Source: an uncultured Gammaproteobacteria bacterium (lineage in GTDB: Bacteria; Pseudomonadota; Gammaproteobacteria; UBA6429; Thiohalophilaceae). Taken from it: a DNA stretch of 64,000 bases. The stretch lies in assembly GCA_913064945.1 (NCBI GenBank), contig CAJYAN010000002.1:124001-188000 (forward strand), written 5' to 3'. Shown one piece after another: positions 56,268 to 64,000 of this stretch (within the stretch, counting starts at the first letter, position 1; the number at the start of each line of letters is the position of its first letter). A model generated the notes under the pieces. The model searched no databases and had not been told where the DNA came from. It saw only the letters and a program-made list of their open reading frames with translations. The translations under genes and the position numbers were made by a program.

Positions 56268-57556
56268 AATACTTCATGCGAAAGTTTTTCGATTTTGCAC
56301 GACTCAAAGAGCAACGTCTCCCTAATATACTAGTTAGTATACTTCTTTTTTTATATCCCCTTGCTGGTGTAAGTGTAAGGAACTGGTTTAGTGGGTTCGC
56401 AGTACTAATTGTGCTTATTGGGCTCTATTTAATATTTCAAGTTTTTAAGAATAATAACAACCTGAATCTGGATAGAGATGAAAAATATTTGATATTTTCT
56501 GTGTCTATGCTTTTTATAAGCTATTTAGCGAGCGGCTTTGCAAATGGATGGAATGATAATCAGCTTGACTATTTTCTGGGCGAGTTAAACTTTTTATTTT
56601 TTATACCACTTTATATTGCAATCAGAAATATTGAAAAAGCACCAGAGTATATTATAAAGGGGTCAATAATTTCTGGAATACTTTTTATAATCCCATATAT
56701 TTATGAATCGGATTTTTCTAAATATTTTTTGGGGAGTGTTGAAGGTATTTACAGTCATCTATTTACAGGGCCTGTTGCTATTATAATGGCCTTTATCATG
56801 CTGGGCGTGCTGAAGAGATTCCTTGTAATTAAATATTGGAATATTGTCATCATATTATCGATATTGAATTCTTTTAATTTTGCTATTGCAACAAGATCTG
56901 GCACGGCTTACTCGCTTGCTATTTTAATGTTTTTAATTATGCCATTAATTGTTGTGCGAAAAATGAAGTCAAGAATTCTTGTGTATGCAGGTATAATGAT
57001 TTTATTAACAGTTGCATTTGCTTTTAATGAAGATGTGCACGATGGTGTTTTGCGGGTTACAAATAGCGCGGAGAAATTTATTTCAATAAAAGATATTGCT
57101 TCATATGATGGAAACTTGGGCACTGCGGGCGAGCGCATGGCAATGTGGATGGCTAGCTGGACTGTTTTTAAAGATCATATTTTATTCGGTGTTGGACGAG
57201 GCAATTACAATCATGCTGTGAAAAAGTATTTTGCGCAGGGTTTGGTGAATAAAGTTGTGATCTTGCATAGTCATCCACATAATATTTATTTTGAGACATT
57301 ATCATCCAAAGGACTCTTTGGGATTGCAGTTTTCTTTGTGCTGATGGCACTAATTCTAAAGAAGTATTATGTTGCGTGGAAGAATAATGTTGTTTATAGC
57401 ATCTCTGGTTTGTTGCACATTACGGCAATTCTAATTGTAGGTCTTGGGATATCTGGCCCATTAATAAAAAATAATTTTACTTCTATTTTTCTGGTTTATA
57501 CGGCAGTTTTTTATAGTTATTTTAATGGACAGCTAAAACAAAAAAATACATCTTAA
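56264..57556 (+). CDS. O-antigen ligase / polymerase family protein (WaaL-like)
   Basis: This 430-residue polytopic protein has about ten to twelve helices and the Wzy_C signature: RSGTAYSLAILM before a periplasmic loop, then GRGNYNHAVKKYF and HSHPHNIYFETLSSKGLFG. The HPHN motif is typical of O-antigen ligases. Start at GTG overlapping the previous stop; ATG at 56276 is an alternative. WaaL is favoured because a separate Wzy candidate exists at 48.96 kb, but roles could be swapped. Last gene of the island. Confidence 0.82.
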   Translation: MKYFMRKFFDFARLKEQRLPNILVSILLFLYPLAGVSVRNWFSGFAVLIVLIGLYLIFQVFKNNNNLNLDRDEKYLIFSVSMLFISYLASGFANGWNDNQLDYFLGELNFLFFIPLYIAIRNIEKAPEYIIKGSIISGILFIIPYIYESDFSKYFLGSVEGIYSHLFTGPVAIIMAFIMLGVLKRFLVIKYWNIVIILSILNSFNFAIATRSGTAYSLAILMFLIMPLIVVRKMKSRILVYAGIMILLTVAFAFNEDVHDGVLRVTNSAEKFISIKDIASYDGNLGTAGERMAMWMASWTVFKDHILFGVGRGNYNHAVKKYFAQGLVNKVVILHSHPHNIYFETLSSKGLFGIAVFFVLMALILKKYYVAWKNNVVYSISGLLHITAILIVGLGISGPLIKNNFTSIFLVYTAVFYSYFNGQLKQKNTS

Positions 57557-58223
57557 AATGATGTGTGTGTCTGTGAGGCTTATAAAAATAACTTTCTTTT
57601 TCATGTGAATAATAGTAATTGTGTTTTTTTGGTTAAATATTTTGAATATGATTTCAGAAAATAGAAAACCTAGATTACATTTTTTGTCAAATGTGTTTAA
57701 GAAAAAAATATATGCAGTCTCAGCAGAGTGTGAGAGGTAAGCAAATAAAATAATTAATATTATTGGATGTGGCATTATCAAAACGTAATCTGTAAAAAAA
57801 CAAAGTTGGCTGATTGCACGATGATGGTCTATTCTCCTAGAGGTCAGTTAGTGCCTAATCTTAGAATTTCATCATATGTGTTGATGACACTTTGTTTGTT
57901 GTATTTGTCTGTGATCGATGCACAATACAAGTTACATATTGTTGTTTGGTAGTGGATTCATACGATATGACACACATCATGATGATTGCGCACCGCCTGT
58001 TCTTCGGGAAGCAAATGTTTATGAGATGTTTCCTTTTTTGCATATTACCAACTATTATTTATTTTATAGATCTTGCTGTTAGCGTCTTTTTCTGTTATTT
58101 ATAAAATAAGTCAAGGTGCGTTGCATTACTATATATTCGTATTGCTTGGTAGTTATTAAGCTGGGTTCATAGAAGAGGCTGCTGCGGTCTTATCAAGGAA
58201 TAAAATATAGTGCCAGAGGCAAT
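57557..58223. other. 667-bp AT-rich gap at the island end
   Basis: No gene is supported; short open frames show no family features or ribosome binding sites. A slightly more GC-rich patch around 57980-58020 could be a relic. Close to the WbpM homologue lies a JUMPStart-like stretch (58148-58165). No strong terminator was found after the ligase gene. Confidence 0.5.
58148..58165 (+). promoter_or_regulatory. JUMPStart-like partial motif upstream of the WbpM homologue
   Basis: GGTAGTTATTAAGCTGGG resembles the first half of the JUMPStart element (GGTAGCTGTTAAGC...), but the adjoining ops core GGCGGTAG is not present. It lies 59 bp before the dehydratase gene. Comparison is from memory of the consensus. 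Confidence 0.3.
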
Positions 58224-60224
58224 ATGACAGTTCAAAAAATTACAAAAAAATTTCTTCGCCTTTCCCGGTTCCACAAGCAAGCATTGATTGCGCTCACAGA
58301 CTCTGCCCTGTTAATTATTGCCTTGTGGTCGGCATTTTCACTCCGTCTGGGTGTCTTTTACTTACCAACGAGTGTTTCTATTAACTTGCTCTTCGCAGCT
58401 ATCCCAATAATAGCAATCCCTATTTTTATACGATTTGGTCTTTATCGGGCCATCATTCGTTACATCGGTTTTAAAGCACTCTGGGCAGTTGTGCAGGCAG
58501 TTAGTATGTATGCAATGATATGGGGTTTGCTCATTGTATTTACTCGCGAAATCGGCGTTCCACGTTCGGTTATCCTGATTAACTGGATTGTTGCTATCTT
58601 ATTAATAGGTGGTACACGCATGATTGCACGCTGGTGGTTGGCAGGTGTGCTGACTGATACTGGAGCGAGGAACAATAGTTCAAGGACGCGTGTTGTGATC
58701 TATGGTGCAGGTTCAGCTGGTGTACAACTGGCGACTGCATTGTCATATAGTAGTGAATATCGTCCAGTTGCGTTTATAGACGATAAATCCGAGCTGCATA
58801 ATACCCATGTTAATTCCTTAAAAGTTTACCCCTTTAATTATCTGCAGCGGCTAATCGAAGAATCAAATGTTGAAGAGGTGCTGCTAGCCCTGCCAACAGC
58901 CTCTCGTGCACGTCGAAACCGGATTATTGAGCAATTGGAGCCTTTCCCGGTGCATGTGCGAACACTGCCGGGGATGGCGGAGATTGCCGGCGGGCAGGTT
59001 AAAATTGATGATATCAAAGAAGTCGAGATAGAGGATCTGCTGGGGCGTGACCCGGTGGCTCCGTACAAGAACCTGCTGGATGAAAATATCCGCGCTAAGG
59101 TGGTGATGGTGACAGGTGCCGGGGGCTCGATTGGCTCCGAACTGTGTCGGCAGATTCTGTTGCAAAAACCCGAACGCCTGATTCTATTCGAACAGAATGA
59201 ATATGCGTTATATTCCATTGAATCAGAATTAAGTACGAATTGCAGTCTGTGTGCAGAGCACTACAAAACCTATGGCGTTCACCATATCGTGCCAATACTG
59301 GGTTCTGTACTTGATCAGTCACGACTGGAAGATGTTTGTAAAACCTTCAAAGTTCAAACAATCTATCATGCGGCGGCCTATAAGCATGTCCCACTGGTCG
59401 AAAAAAATCCTTTTGAGGCAATTAAGAATAATATCTATGGCACCTATCACGCAGCACAGGCAGCGGTAAATTCCGCTGTAGACACATTTCTATTGATATC
59501 GACTGATAAAGCGGTTCGTCCCACTAATATCATGGGGGCGAGTAAGCGTTTTGCGGAACTGGTGTTACAGGGACTGGCCAACGAAAATACGGCTACTCGA
59601 TTCAGTATGGTACGTTTTGGCAATGTACTGGGTTCCTCCGGGTCTGTGGTGCCGTTGTTCAGGTCACAGATACAGAAGGGGGGACCGGTTACAGTCACCC
59701 ACCCTGAAATAATTCGCTATTTTATGACGATTCCCGAAGCGGCCCAGCTGGTTATCCAGGCGGGTGCCATGGGTACCGGTGGCGATGTCTTTGTCCTGGA
59801 TATGGGTGAGCCGGTCAAAATTTCAGACCTCGCGCGGAAAATGGTGCATTTGTCTGGTTTGACGATTAAGGATGATGAAAATCCAGAGGGTGATATCAGT
59901 ATTATATACACTGGCCTTCGACCGGGTGAGAAGTTATATGAAGAACTCCTTATCGGTGACAATGCCACCGGTACCAGGCACCCACGGATTCTCACTGCTC
60001 AGGAGGAGGCACTGGGATGGTCAGAGGTGAAGTCTTATCTGGATAAATTTGAGGCTGCCTTCATGAATTCCGATTGTGAAATGATACGTAACCTGCTGCT
60101 GGAAGTGATTTCAGGCTATAAGCCTGAAACCAATATTGAAGATCTACTCTGGAAGGAAAAGCAGCTCCAACAGAACCTGAAATCTGTTGTACAACTAAAA
60201 GATTTTAAGGATAAAGCGGTATAA
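58224..60224 (+). CDS. Membrane NDP-sugar 4,6-dehydratase (WbpM/CapD/PglF-like)
   Basis: This 666-residue protein has four to five membrane helices (residues 20-140), a Rossmann domain with VVIYGAGSAGVQLA (157-170) and a catalytic SDR domain with VMVTGAGGSIGSELCRQI, STDKAVRPTNIMGASK (426-441). Enzymes of this architecture convert UDP-GlcNAc to UDP-4-keto-6-deoxy-HexNAc, precursor of QuiNAc, FucNAc or bacillosamine. Codon use and GC are closer to the chromosomal background than to the island. The gene may be transcribed separately. Confidence 0.93.
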   Translation: MTVQKITKKFLRLSRFHKQALIALTDSALLIIALWSAFSLRLGVFYLPTSVSINLLFAAIPIIAIPIFIRFGLYRAIIRYIGFKALWAVVQAVSMYAMIWGLLIVFTREIGVPRSVILINWIVAILLIGGTRMIARWWLAGVLTDTGARNNSSRTRVVIYGAGSAGVQLATALSYSSEYRPVAFIDDKSELHNTHVNSLKVYPFNYLQRLIEESNVEEVLLALPTASRARRNRIIEQLEPFPVHVRTLPGMAEIAGGQVKIDDIKEVEIEDLLGRDPVAPYKNLLDENIRAKVVMVTGAGGSIGSELCRQILLQKPERLILFEQNEYALYSIESELSTNCSLCAEHYKTYGVHHIVPILGSVLDQSRLEDVCKTFKVQTIYHAAAYKHVPLVEKNPFEAIKNNIYGTYHAAQAAVNSAVDTFLLISTDKAVRPTNIMGASKRFAELVLQGLANENTATRFSMVRFGNVLGSSGSVVPLFRSQIQKGGPVTVTHPEIIRYFMTIPEAAQLVIQAGAMGTGGDVFVLDMGEPVKISDLARKMVHLSGLTIKDDENPEGDISIIYTGLRPGEKLYEELLIGDNATGTRHPRILTAQEEALGWSEVKSYLDKFEAAFMNSDCEMIRNLLLEVISGYKPETNIEDLLWKEKQLQQNLKSVVQLKDFKDKAV

Positions 60225-60287
60225 AGCCTGACTATAGCGCTTGAATCTCGGCGATAAATTAGGTAACGTTCGCGCCCTGAATACTAT

Positions 60288-60364
60288 AGTCGCGTAGCTC
60301 AGTTGGTTAGAGCACCACCTTGACATGGTGGGGGTCGGTGGTTCGAGTCCACTCGCGACTACCA
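60288..60364 (+). tRNA. tRNA-Val (anticodon GAC)
   Basis: The 77-nt gene begins AGTCGCG, pairing with CGCGACT before ACCA at the 3' end (CCA encoded). The anticodon loop TTGACAT holds GAC between CCACC and GGTGG, and the T-loop is GTTCGAG. All arms close. Confidence 0.97.
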
Positions 60365-60490
60365 TTTTAAAAATAGGTTCTAGGGTCGAGGTGCTAGGGC
60401 CTAGGAAAGCGGATTTAGTTAATAAAATTGGCTTCTCGCATATATTTAGTTCGTGAGGGGACGAGAACGAAGTTCGACAAAATCGCCGGG

Positions 60491-60560
60491 ACCATTTTGC
60501 AGGAACAAAATGGGACTGCAGAAGGCAGCCCGAAGGACGAATATCATGGACGGTATGAGT
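60491..60560. repeat. Palindromic intergenic element, copy at tRNA-Val
   Basis: Perfect 8-bp arms CCATTTTG / CAAAATGG (60492-60513) are followed by GCAGCCCGAAGGACGAA and a decayed second stem around ATCATGGA. The order and sequence match the element at 23785-23852: both share AC-ATTTTG, GGAACAAAAT, GCCCG-AGG and ATCATGGA in register. Confidence 0.65.
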
Positions 60561-60668
60561 CAACGATTTTGAACGCGCGAAGCGCGGCCCGAAGGGCGTA
60601 GGGCACGTCTGCAAGGACGCAGGAGTTAGGGCAACGCAAGGAGCAGCTGCCGAGGAAGCCCGGAGTAA

Positions 60669-60703
60669 TCCACTCGCGACTACCAAATCAAAATAGGTTC
60701 TAG
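60669..60703 (+). pseudogene. tRNA-Val 3'-end fragment with downstream flank
   Basis: TCCACTCGCGACTACCA is an exact repeat of the last 17 bases of tRNA-Val, 321 bp downstream. After six diverged bases, AAATAGGTTCTAG also repeats the tRNA's own downstream flank (60371-60383). The rest of the tRNA is missing. Confidence 0.8.
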
Positions 60704-60765
60704 TACTTAGGGTCTAGGGAAGTAAATCTCGCTAGATGCGCTTTTCGTAAGCGTTATCTATAATC

Positions 60766-60798
60766 AAAAGGCAACCCATCGTACGGGTTGCCTTTTTT
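60766..60798 (+). terminator. Strong rho-independent terminator before thrS
   Basis: A 12-bp stem (AAAAGGCAACCC / GGGTTGCCTTTT) with a 7-nt loop runs into a T-tract. It ends the tRNA-Val transcript and could also act as an attenuator if thrS is read from further upstream. Confidence 0.93.
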
Positions 60799-60842
60799 AT
60801 TTAGCAACGGCCTTTGGTAGGGGTCTGTTGTAATAACCGCAA

Positions 60843-60863
60843 GCGGTCCACTGTACGGTCCGC
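60843..60863 (+). promoter_or_regulatory. thrS leader hairpin resembling a tRNA-Thr anticodon arm
   Basis: GCGGTCC / GGTCCGC form a stem with one T-T mismatch around a 7-nt loop ACTGTAC. TGT occupies the anticodon position of the loop, matching the tRNA-Thr(UGU) anticodon. It lies just upstream of the AAGGAG ribosome binding site, where the E. coli thrS operator has an anticodon-like hairpin used for ThrRS autorepression. Confidence 0.5.
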
Positions 60864-60887
60864 CACTGTCGAACGAAGGAGAAGTTT

Positions 60888-62801
60888 ATGCCCGTCATTA
60901 CACTGCCGGATGGCAGCCATCGTGAATATCCCCAGGCCCTTAGCGTCTATGAAGTTGCTGCCGATATCGGTGCCGGCCTGGCCAAGGCGACGCTCGCAGG
61001 CCGCGTCAATGGCCAATTGGTGGATGCCTCGTATGTTATTGATAAAGATGCTAATTTAGCCATTATTACGGATAAGAGTGAAGATGGACTGGAGGTGATT
61101 CGTCACTCTACGGCTCATTTGTTAGCGCAGGCAGTCAAGGCACTCTATCCCGAGACCCAGGTCACTATCGGCCCGGTGATCGAGGACGGTTTTTACTACG
61201 ACTTTGCCCGGAAAGAACCCTTTAGTGAGTCTGACCTGGAAAAGATCGAGGCCAGGATGGAAGCGCTGGCCAAACAGGACTTCACCGTTACTCGAAGCGT
61301 CAAGGGGCGGGATTCGGCCGTGAAGTTCTTTCGTGACATGGGCGAGGAATACAAGGCCGAGATCATTGAGTCGATACCGGCCAATGAAGACCTGTCGTTA
61401 TACGAGCAGGGCGGCTTTATTGACCTCTGCCGTGGTCCGCATGTGCCTTCGACAGGCAAGCTCAAGGCCTTTAAGCTGATGAAGGTAGCCGGTGCCTACT
61501 GGCGGGGTGACTCTAACAATGAAATGCTACAGCGCATCTACGGCACTGCCTGGGCGAATAAGAAAGACCTGAAGGCCTATCTGCACCGCCTGGAAGAGGC
61601 CGAGAAGCGCGATCACCGCAAACTGGGCCGCAAGCTGGACCTGTTCCATACCCAGGAAGAGGCACCGGGCATGGTCTTCTGGCACGACCACGGCTGGACG
61701 GTCTACCAGCAGGTGGAACAGTACATCCGCCAGAAACTGCGGGCGCATCACTACCAGGAGGTGCGTACTCCCCAGGTCGTCGATCGGGTGCTGTGGGAGA
61801 AGTCCGGCCACTGGGATAAGTTTCAGGACATGATGTTCACCACGGCCTCGGAGAGCCGTGATTATGCGGTCAAACCGATGAACTGCCCCTGTCATGTACA
61901 GATTTTCAACCAGGGCCTGAAGAGCTACCGTGATTTACCGTTGCGCATGGCCGAGTTTGGCTCCTGCCACCGTAACGAACCCTCAGGAACCCTGCATGGC
62001 CTGATGCGGGTCCGTGGCTTTACCCAGGATGACGCCCACATTTTCTGCACCGAGGACCAGATCCAGCCAGAGGTCTCGGCCTTCATTGACCTGCTTTTCG
62101 AGGTCTATAAAGACTTTGGTTTTACCGAGGTACTGGTCAAGCTCTCGACCCGCCCGGAGCAGCGCGTCGGCTCGGATGAGGTCTGGGACAAGGCGGAAAA
62201 GGCCCTGGAGACTGCGCTGAATGCCAAGGGGCTCGACTGGCAGTTACAGCCGGGTGAAGGCGCCTTCTACGGGCCCAAGATCGAATTCTCGTTGAAGGAC
62301 TGTATCGGTCGTGTCTGGCAGTGTGGCACTATCCAGGTCGATTTTTCCATGCCGGGACGACTGGGGGCGGAATATGTAGCCGAGGATGGTAATCGTCATA
62401 CCCCCGTGATGCTGCACCGTGCTATTCTGGGTTCGCTGGAGCGTTTTATCGGCATTTTGATCGAAAACTATGCCGGTGCCTTTCCGCTCTGGCTGGCGCC
62501 GGTACAGGTCGCGATACTCAATATTACTGACAGTCAGGCTGAATATTGCCAGAATGTGACTAATTCTTTGCTCAAACAGGGATTTAGGGTCATTTCAGAC
62601 TTGAGAAATGAGAAAATCGGCTTTAAGATCCGCGAGCATACGCTACAGCGTGTCCCGTACCTGATTGTTATCGGGGATAGGGAGAAAGAGAATGGTACTG
62701 TGGCCGTGCGTACACGAGAAGGCGAGGACCTGGGTGTGATGTCGCTTGAGGCATTTACCGCCAGGCTCGGCGAAGAAGTCGTGTGCCACGGCCACAGTTA
62801 G
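60888..62801 (+). CDS. thrS: Threonine-tRNA ligase
   Basis: ThrS charges tRNA-Thr and edits mischarged serine. It has a TGS domain (1-62), an editing domain with His73, His77, Cys181 and His185, and a class II catalytic core with zinc ligands Cys333 (NCPC) and His384 (DDAHIF), motif 2 [21 protein letters not shown] split across 360-380, and the C-terminal anticodon-binding domain. Length 637 is usual. AAGGAG lies 6 nt before the ATG. Confidence 0.98.
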   Translation: MPVITLPDGSHREYPQALSVYEVAADIGAGLAKATLAGRVNGQLVDASYVIDKDANLAIITDKSEDGLEVIRHSTAHLLAQAVKALYPETQVTIGPVIEDGFYYDFARKEPFSESDLEKIEARMEALAKQDFTVTRSVKGRDSAVKFFRDMGEEYKAEIIESIPANEDLSLYEQGGFIDLCRGPHVPSTGKLKAFKLMKVAGAYWRGDSNNEMLQRIYGTAWANKKDLKAYLHRLEEAEKRDHRKLGRKLDLFHTQEEAPGMVFWHDHGWTVYQQVEQYIRQKLRAHHYQEVRTPQVVDRVLWEKSGHWDKFQDMMFTTASESRDYAVKPMNCPCHVQIFNQGLKSYRDLPLRMAEFGSCHRNEPSGTLHGLMRVRGFTQDDAHIFCTEDQIQPEVSAFIDLLFEVYKDFGFTEVLVKLSTRPEQRVGSDEVWDKAEKALETALNAKGLDWQLQPGEGAFYGPKIEFSLKDCIGRVWQCGTIQVDFSMPGRLGAEYVAEDGNRHTPVMLHRAILGSLERFIGILIENYAGAFPLWLAPVQVAILNITDSQAEYCQNVTNSLLKQGFRVISDLRNEKIGFKIREHTLQRVPYLIVIGDREKENGTVAVRTREGEDLGVMSLEAFTARLGEEVVCHGHS

Positions 62802-62827
62802 TTTTTAATTACTTGGAGGATTAAAAT

Positions 62828-63352
62828 ATCGCTACAGATAAAGATACACGCATGAACGACGACATTCGTGATGCTGAATTGCGTGTGATTGGTGCCGATG
62901 GTGAGCAGCTGGGAATCATGTCTTCGGACGCGGCAAAAGCGATAGCCTACGAGGCTGAACTGGATTTGGTGGAGATATCTCCTGAGGCCAAGCCGCCGGT
63001 TTGTCGGATTATGAACCACGGCAAATATGTGTTTGAGCTCAACAAGAAAAAACACGCGGCCAAGAAGAAACAGAAACAGATCCAGGTCAAAGAAGTAAAG
63101 TTTCGACCAGGGACGGAAGAAGGGGACTATCAGGTAAAACTACGCAACCTGACACGTTTCTTAGAAAACGGTGACAAGGCCAAAGTGACCTTGCGCTTTC
63201 GCGGACGGGAAATGAGCCACCAGGAACTGGGGCTCAAATTGCTAAAACGGGTAGAGGCCGACTTAACAGAGTTGGCCGCCGTTGAGCAATTTCCAAGAGT
63301 CGAAGGGCGACAAATGGTCATGGTCTTAACACCAAAGAAAAAAGCCAAGTAA
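62828..63352 (+). CDS. infC: Translation initiation factor IF-3, AUC start
   Basis: IF-3 (174 residues from this start) has an N-terminal domain [33 protein letters not shown] and a C-terminal domain [20 protein letters not shown]. The start is taken as ATC at 62828 because GGAGGA lies exactly 7 nt upstream and eight further in-frame residues lead to the internal ATG (62852), which itself has no Shine-Dalgarno sequence. infC genes are known for rare start codons (AUU in E. coli) that allow IF-3 autorepression; AUC here fits that scheme. Confidence 0.93.
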   Translation: MATDKDTRMNDDIRDAELRVIGADGEQLGIMSSDAAKAIAYEAELDLVEISPEAKPPVCRIMNHGKYVFELNKKKHAAKKKQKQIQVKEVKFRPGTEEGDYQVKLRNLTRFLENGDKAKVTLRFRGREMSHQELGLKLLKRVEADLTELAAVEQFPRVEGRQMVMVLTPKKKAK

Positions 63353-63408
63353 GGCATATGGTGGGCAGCGAGTCTGTCCAAACATCAACAAATGCGGAGT
63401 GGTGAATA

Positions 63409-63606
63409 ATGCCAAAGATGAAAACAAACCGAGGCGCGGCCAAGCGCTTCAGCAAGACGTCTTCCGGACGTTTTAAGCGGGCTCAGTCCCATCGTCGTCA
63501 TATACTGACCAAGAAGAGCACCAAGCGTAAGCGCCATTTGCGTTCGCCTGAAGCGGTTCATGAGTCAGACAAGCGTGCCATCCAGCGCATGCTGCCTTAC
63601 GTGTAA
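63409..63606 (+). CDS. rpmI: 50S ribosomal protein L35
   Basis: This is the 65-residue basic protein beginning [14 protein letters not shown] and containing [12 protein letters not shown], diagnostic for L35. GGAG is upstream. It lies between infC and rplT in the conserved operon, where L20 controls expression in other gammaproteobacteria. Confidence 0.97.
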   Translation: MPKMKTNRGAAKRFSKTSSGRFKRAQSHRRHILTKKSTKRKRHLRSPEAVHESDKRAIQRMLPYV

Positions 63607-63621
63607 ACGGGAGAGACGACA

Positions 63622-63981
63622 ATGGCAAGAGTTAAACGTGGTGTAACGGCACATGCCCGTCACAAAAAGATTATGGACAAGGCCAAGGGTTATCGTGGCC
63701 GTCGTAAGAATGTATTTCGCGTCGCAACACAGGCCGTCACCAAGGCAGGTCAGTATGCCTATCGTGACCGTCGGCAGAGGAAGCGTCAGTTCCGCGCCCT
63801 GTGGATTACACGTATCAATGCAGCGGCACGTGAATGCGGACTGTCTTATAGCCGATTTATTAACGGCTTAAAGAAAGGCGCCATCGAAATCGACCGTAAG
63901 GTGCTGGCGGATATCGCCGTTTTCGACAAGGCCGCCTTTGCCAAATTGGCAGAACAAGCCAAGGCCAGCCTGTCAGCATAA
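63622..63981 (+). CDS. rplT: 50S ribosomal protein L20
   Basis: L20 (119 residues) begins [18 protein letters not shown] and contains [15 protein letters not shown] and [19 protein letters not shown], which are family signatures. It binds 23S rRNA early in assembly and, in enterobacteria, represses rpmI-rplT translation. GGGAGA precedes the ATG. pheS would be expected just beyond the window. Confidence 0.98.
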   Translation: MARVKRGVTAHARHKKIMDKAKGYRGRRKNVFRVATQAVTKAGQYAYRDRRQRKRQFRALWITRINAAARECGLSYSRFINGLKKGAIEIDRKVLADIAVFDKAAFAKLAEQAKASLSA

Positions 63982-64000
63982 TGTCACCCGGGTCGATGTC

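Larger units (their letters stand above)
60365..60765. other. 400-bp non-coding repeat region after tRNA-Val
   Basis: No gene is supported. It holds a palindromic element (60491-60560), several short GC-rich inverted repeats (GCGCGAAGCGCGG, GCCCGAAGGGCG), and a second copy of the tRNA-Val 3' end plus flank (60669-60703). Confidence 0.65.

Noticed and set aside
57767-58104. Short open frames in the AT-rich gap (about 60-70 codons)
   Set aside because: They lack ribosome binding sites and recognisable motifs, and overlap each other on both strands.
60348-60685. Prophage or integrative element attachment pair at tRNA-Val
   Set aside because: Only about 320 bp lie between the repeats and no integrase or phage gene is present; kept as an unexplained duplication instead.

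Overview
The window is a contiguous piece of a gammaproteobacterial chromosome. This is inferred from gene order and protein character: gyrA-serC-serA-pheA-hisC-tyrA-aroA-cmk-rpsA-ihfB, lapAB-pyrF, thrS-infC-rpmI-rplT, and an RfaH-type antiterminator with an ops site. Genus cannot be read from the sequence. A free-living marine or sulfur-oxidising type relative is possible but not shown. No transposase, integrase, rRNA or CRISPR array was seen.

Layout. (1) 1-14.6 kb is housekeeping: the gyrA 3' end, then serine, aromatic and histidine biosynthesis, with a GDP-mannose gene (manC) inserted between pheA and hisC, then cmk, rpsA, ihfB, lapA, lapB, pyrF and a small helix-hairpin-helix protein. (2) 14.7-23.5 kb is a first polysaccharide locus. 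A MarR-type EPS regulator and an RfaH-like factor precede a UbiA/DprE1/DprE2-type set that should make a polyprenyl-phosphate pentofuranose (arabinofuranose-like) donor. An epimerase, an FAD oxidoreductase and a GtrA flippase-like protein follow, then ugd and galU. (3) 23.5-28.2 kb holds tRNA-Asn with truncated 3'-end copies, a lone FimT/GspH pseudopilin and aspC on the minus strand, then uvrB. (4) 28.2-57.6 kb is a strongly AT-rich O-antigen/capsule island, all on the plus strand, headed by a leader with a perfect ops site. It encodes an O-acyltransferase, gmd, a legionaminic-acid-type nonulosonate pathway (legB, legC, legG, legI, an acetyltransferase, ptmE), a second unusual acid-sugar module (divergent NeuB paralogue, SpsF-type cytidylyltransferase, Gfo/Idh protein, class III aminotransferase, nitrilase, SDR), a sialyltransferase-like enzyme, Wzx, glycosyltransferases, methyltransferases, Wzy, a ThDP E1 alpha/beta pair with a sugar aminotransferase, an initiating phosphoglycosyl transferase and a WaaL-like ligase. 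(5) 57.6-64 kb is an AT-rich gap, a WbpM/CapD dehydratase, tRNA-Val with a duplicated 3' end, then thrS-infC-rpmI-rplT.

How it fits together. manC, galU, ugd, gmd, the fucose-synthase-like enzyme and the WbpM homologue supply nucleotide sugars. The leg module and its companion supply one or two CMP-activated acidic sugars. The phosphoglycosyl transferase and glycosyltransferases build the unit, Wzx flips it, Wzy polymerises it and the ligase transfers it. The RfaH-like protein at 15.1 kb is the obvious partner for the ops site at 28.35 kb and probably lets polymerase cross the roughly 29-kb operon.

The least explained items are the second acid-sugar module (38.0-43.8 kb), the ThDP/aminotransferase cassette (52.3-55.5 kb), the lipid-linked pentose pathway, the related palindromic elements beside both tRNA genes, a tRNA-Thr anticodon-like hairpin in the thrS leader, and an AUC start codon for infC.
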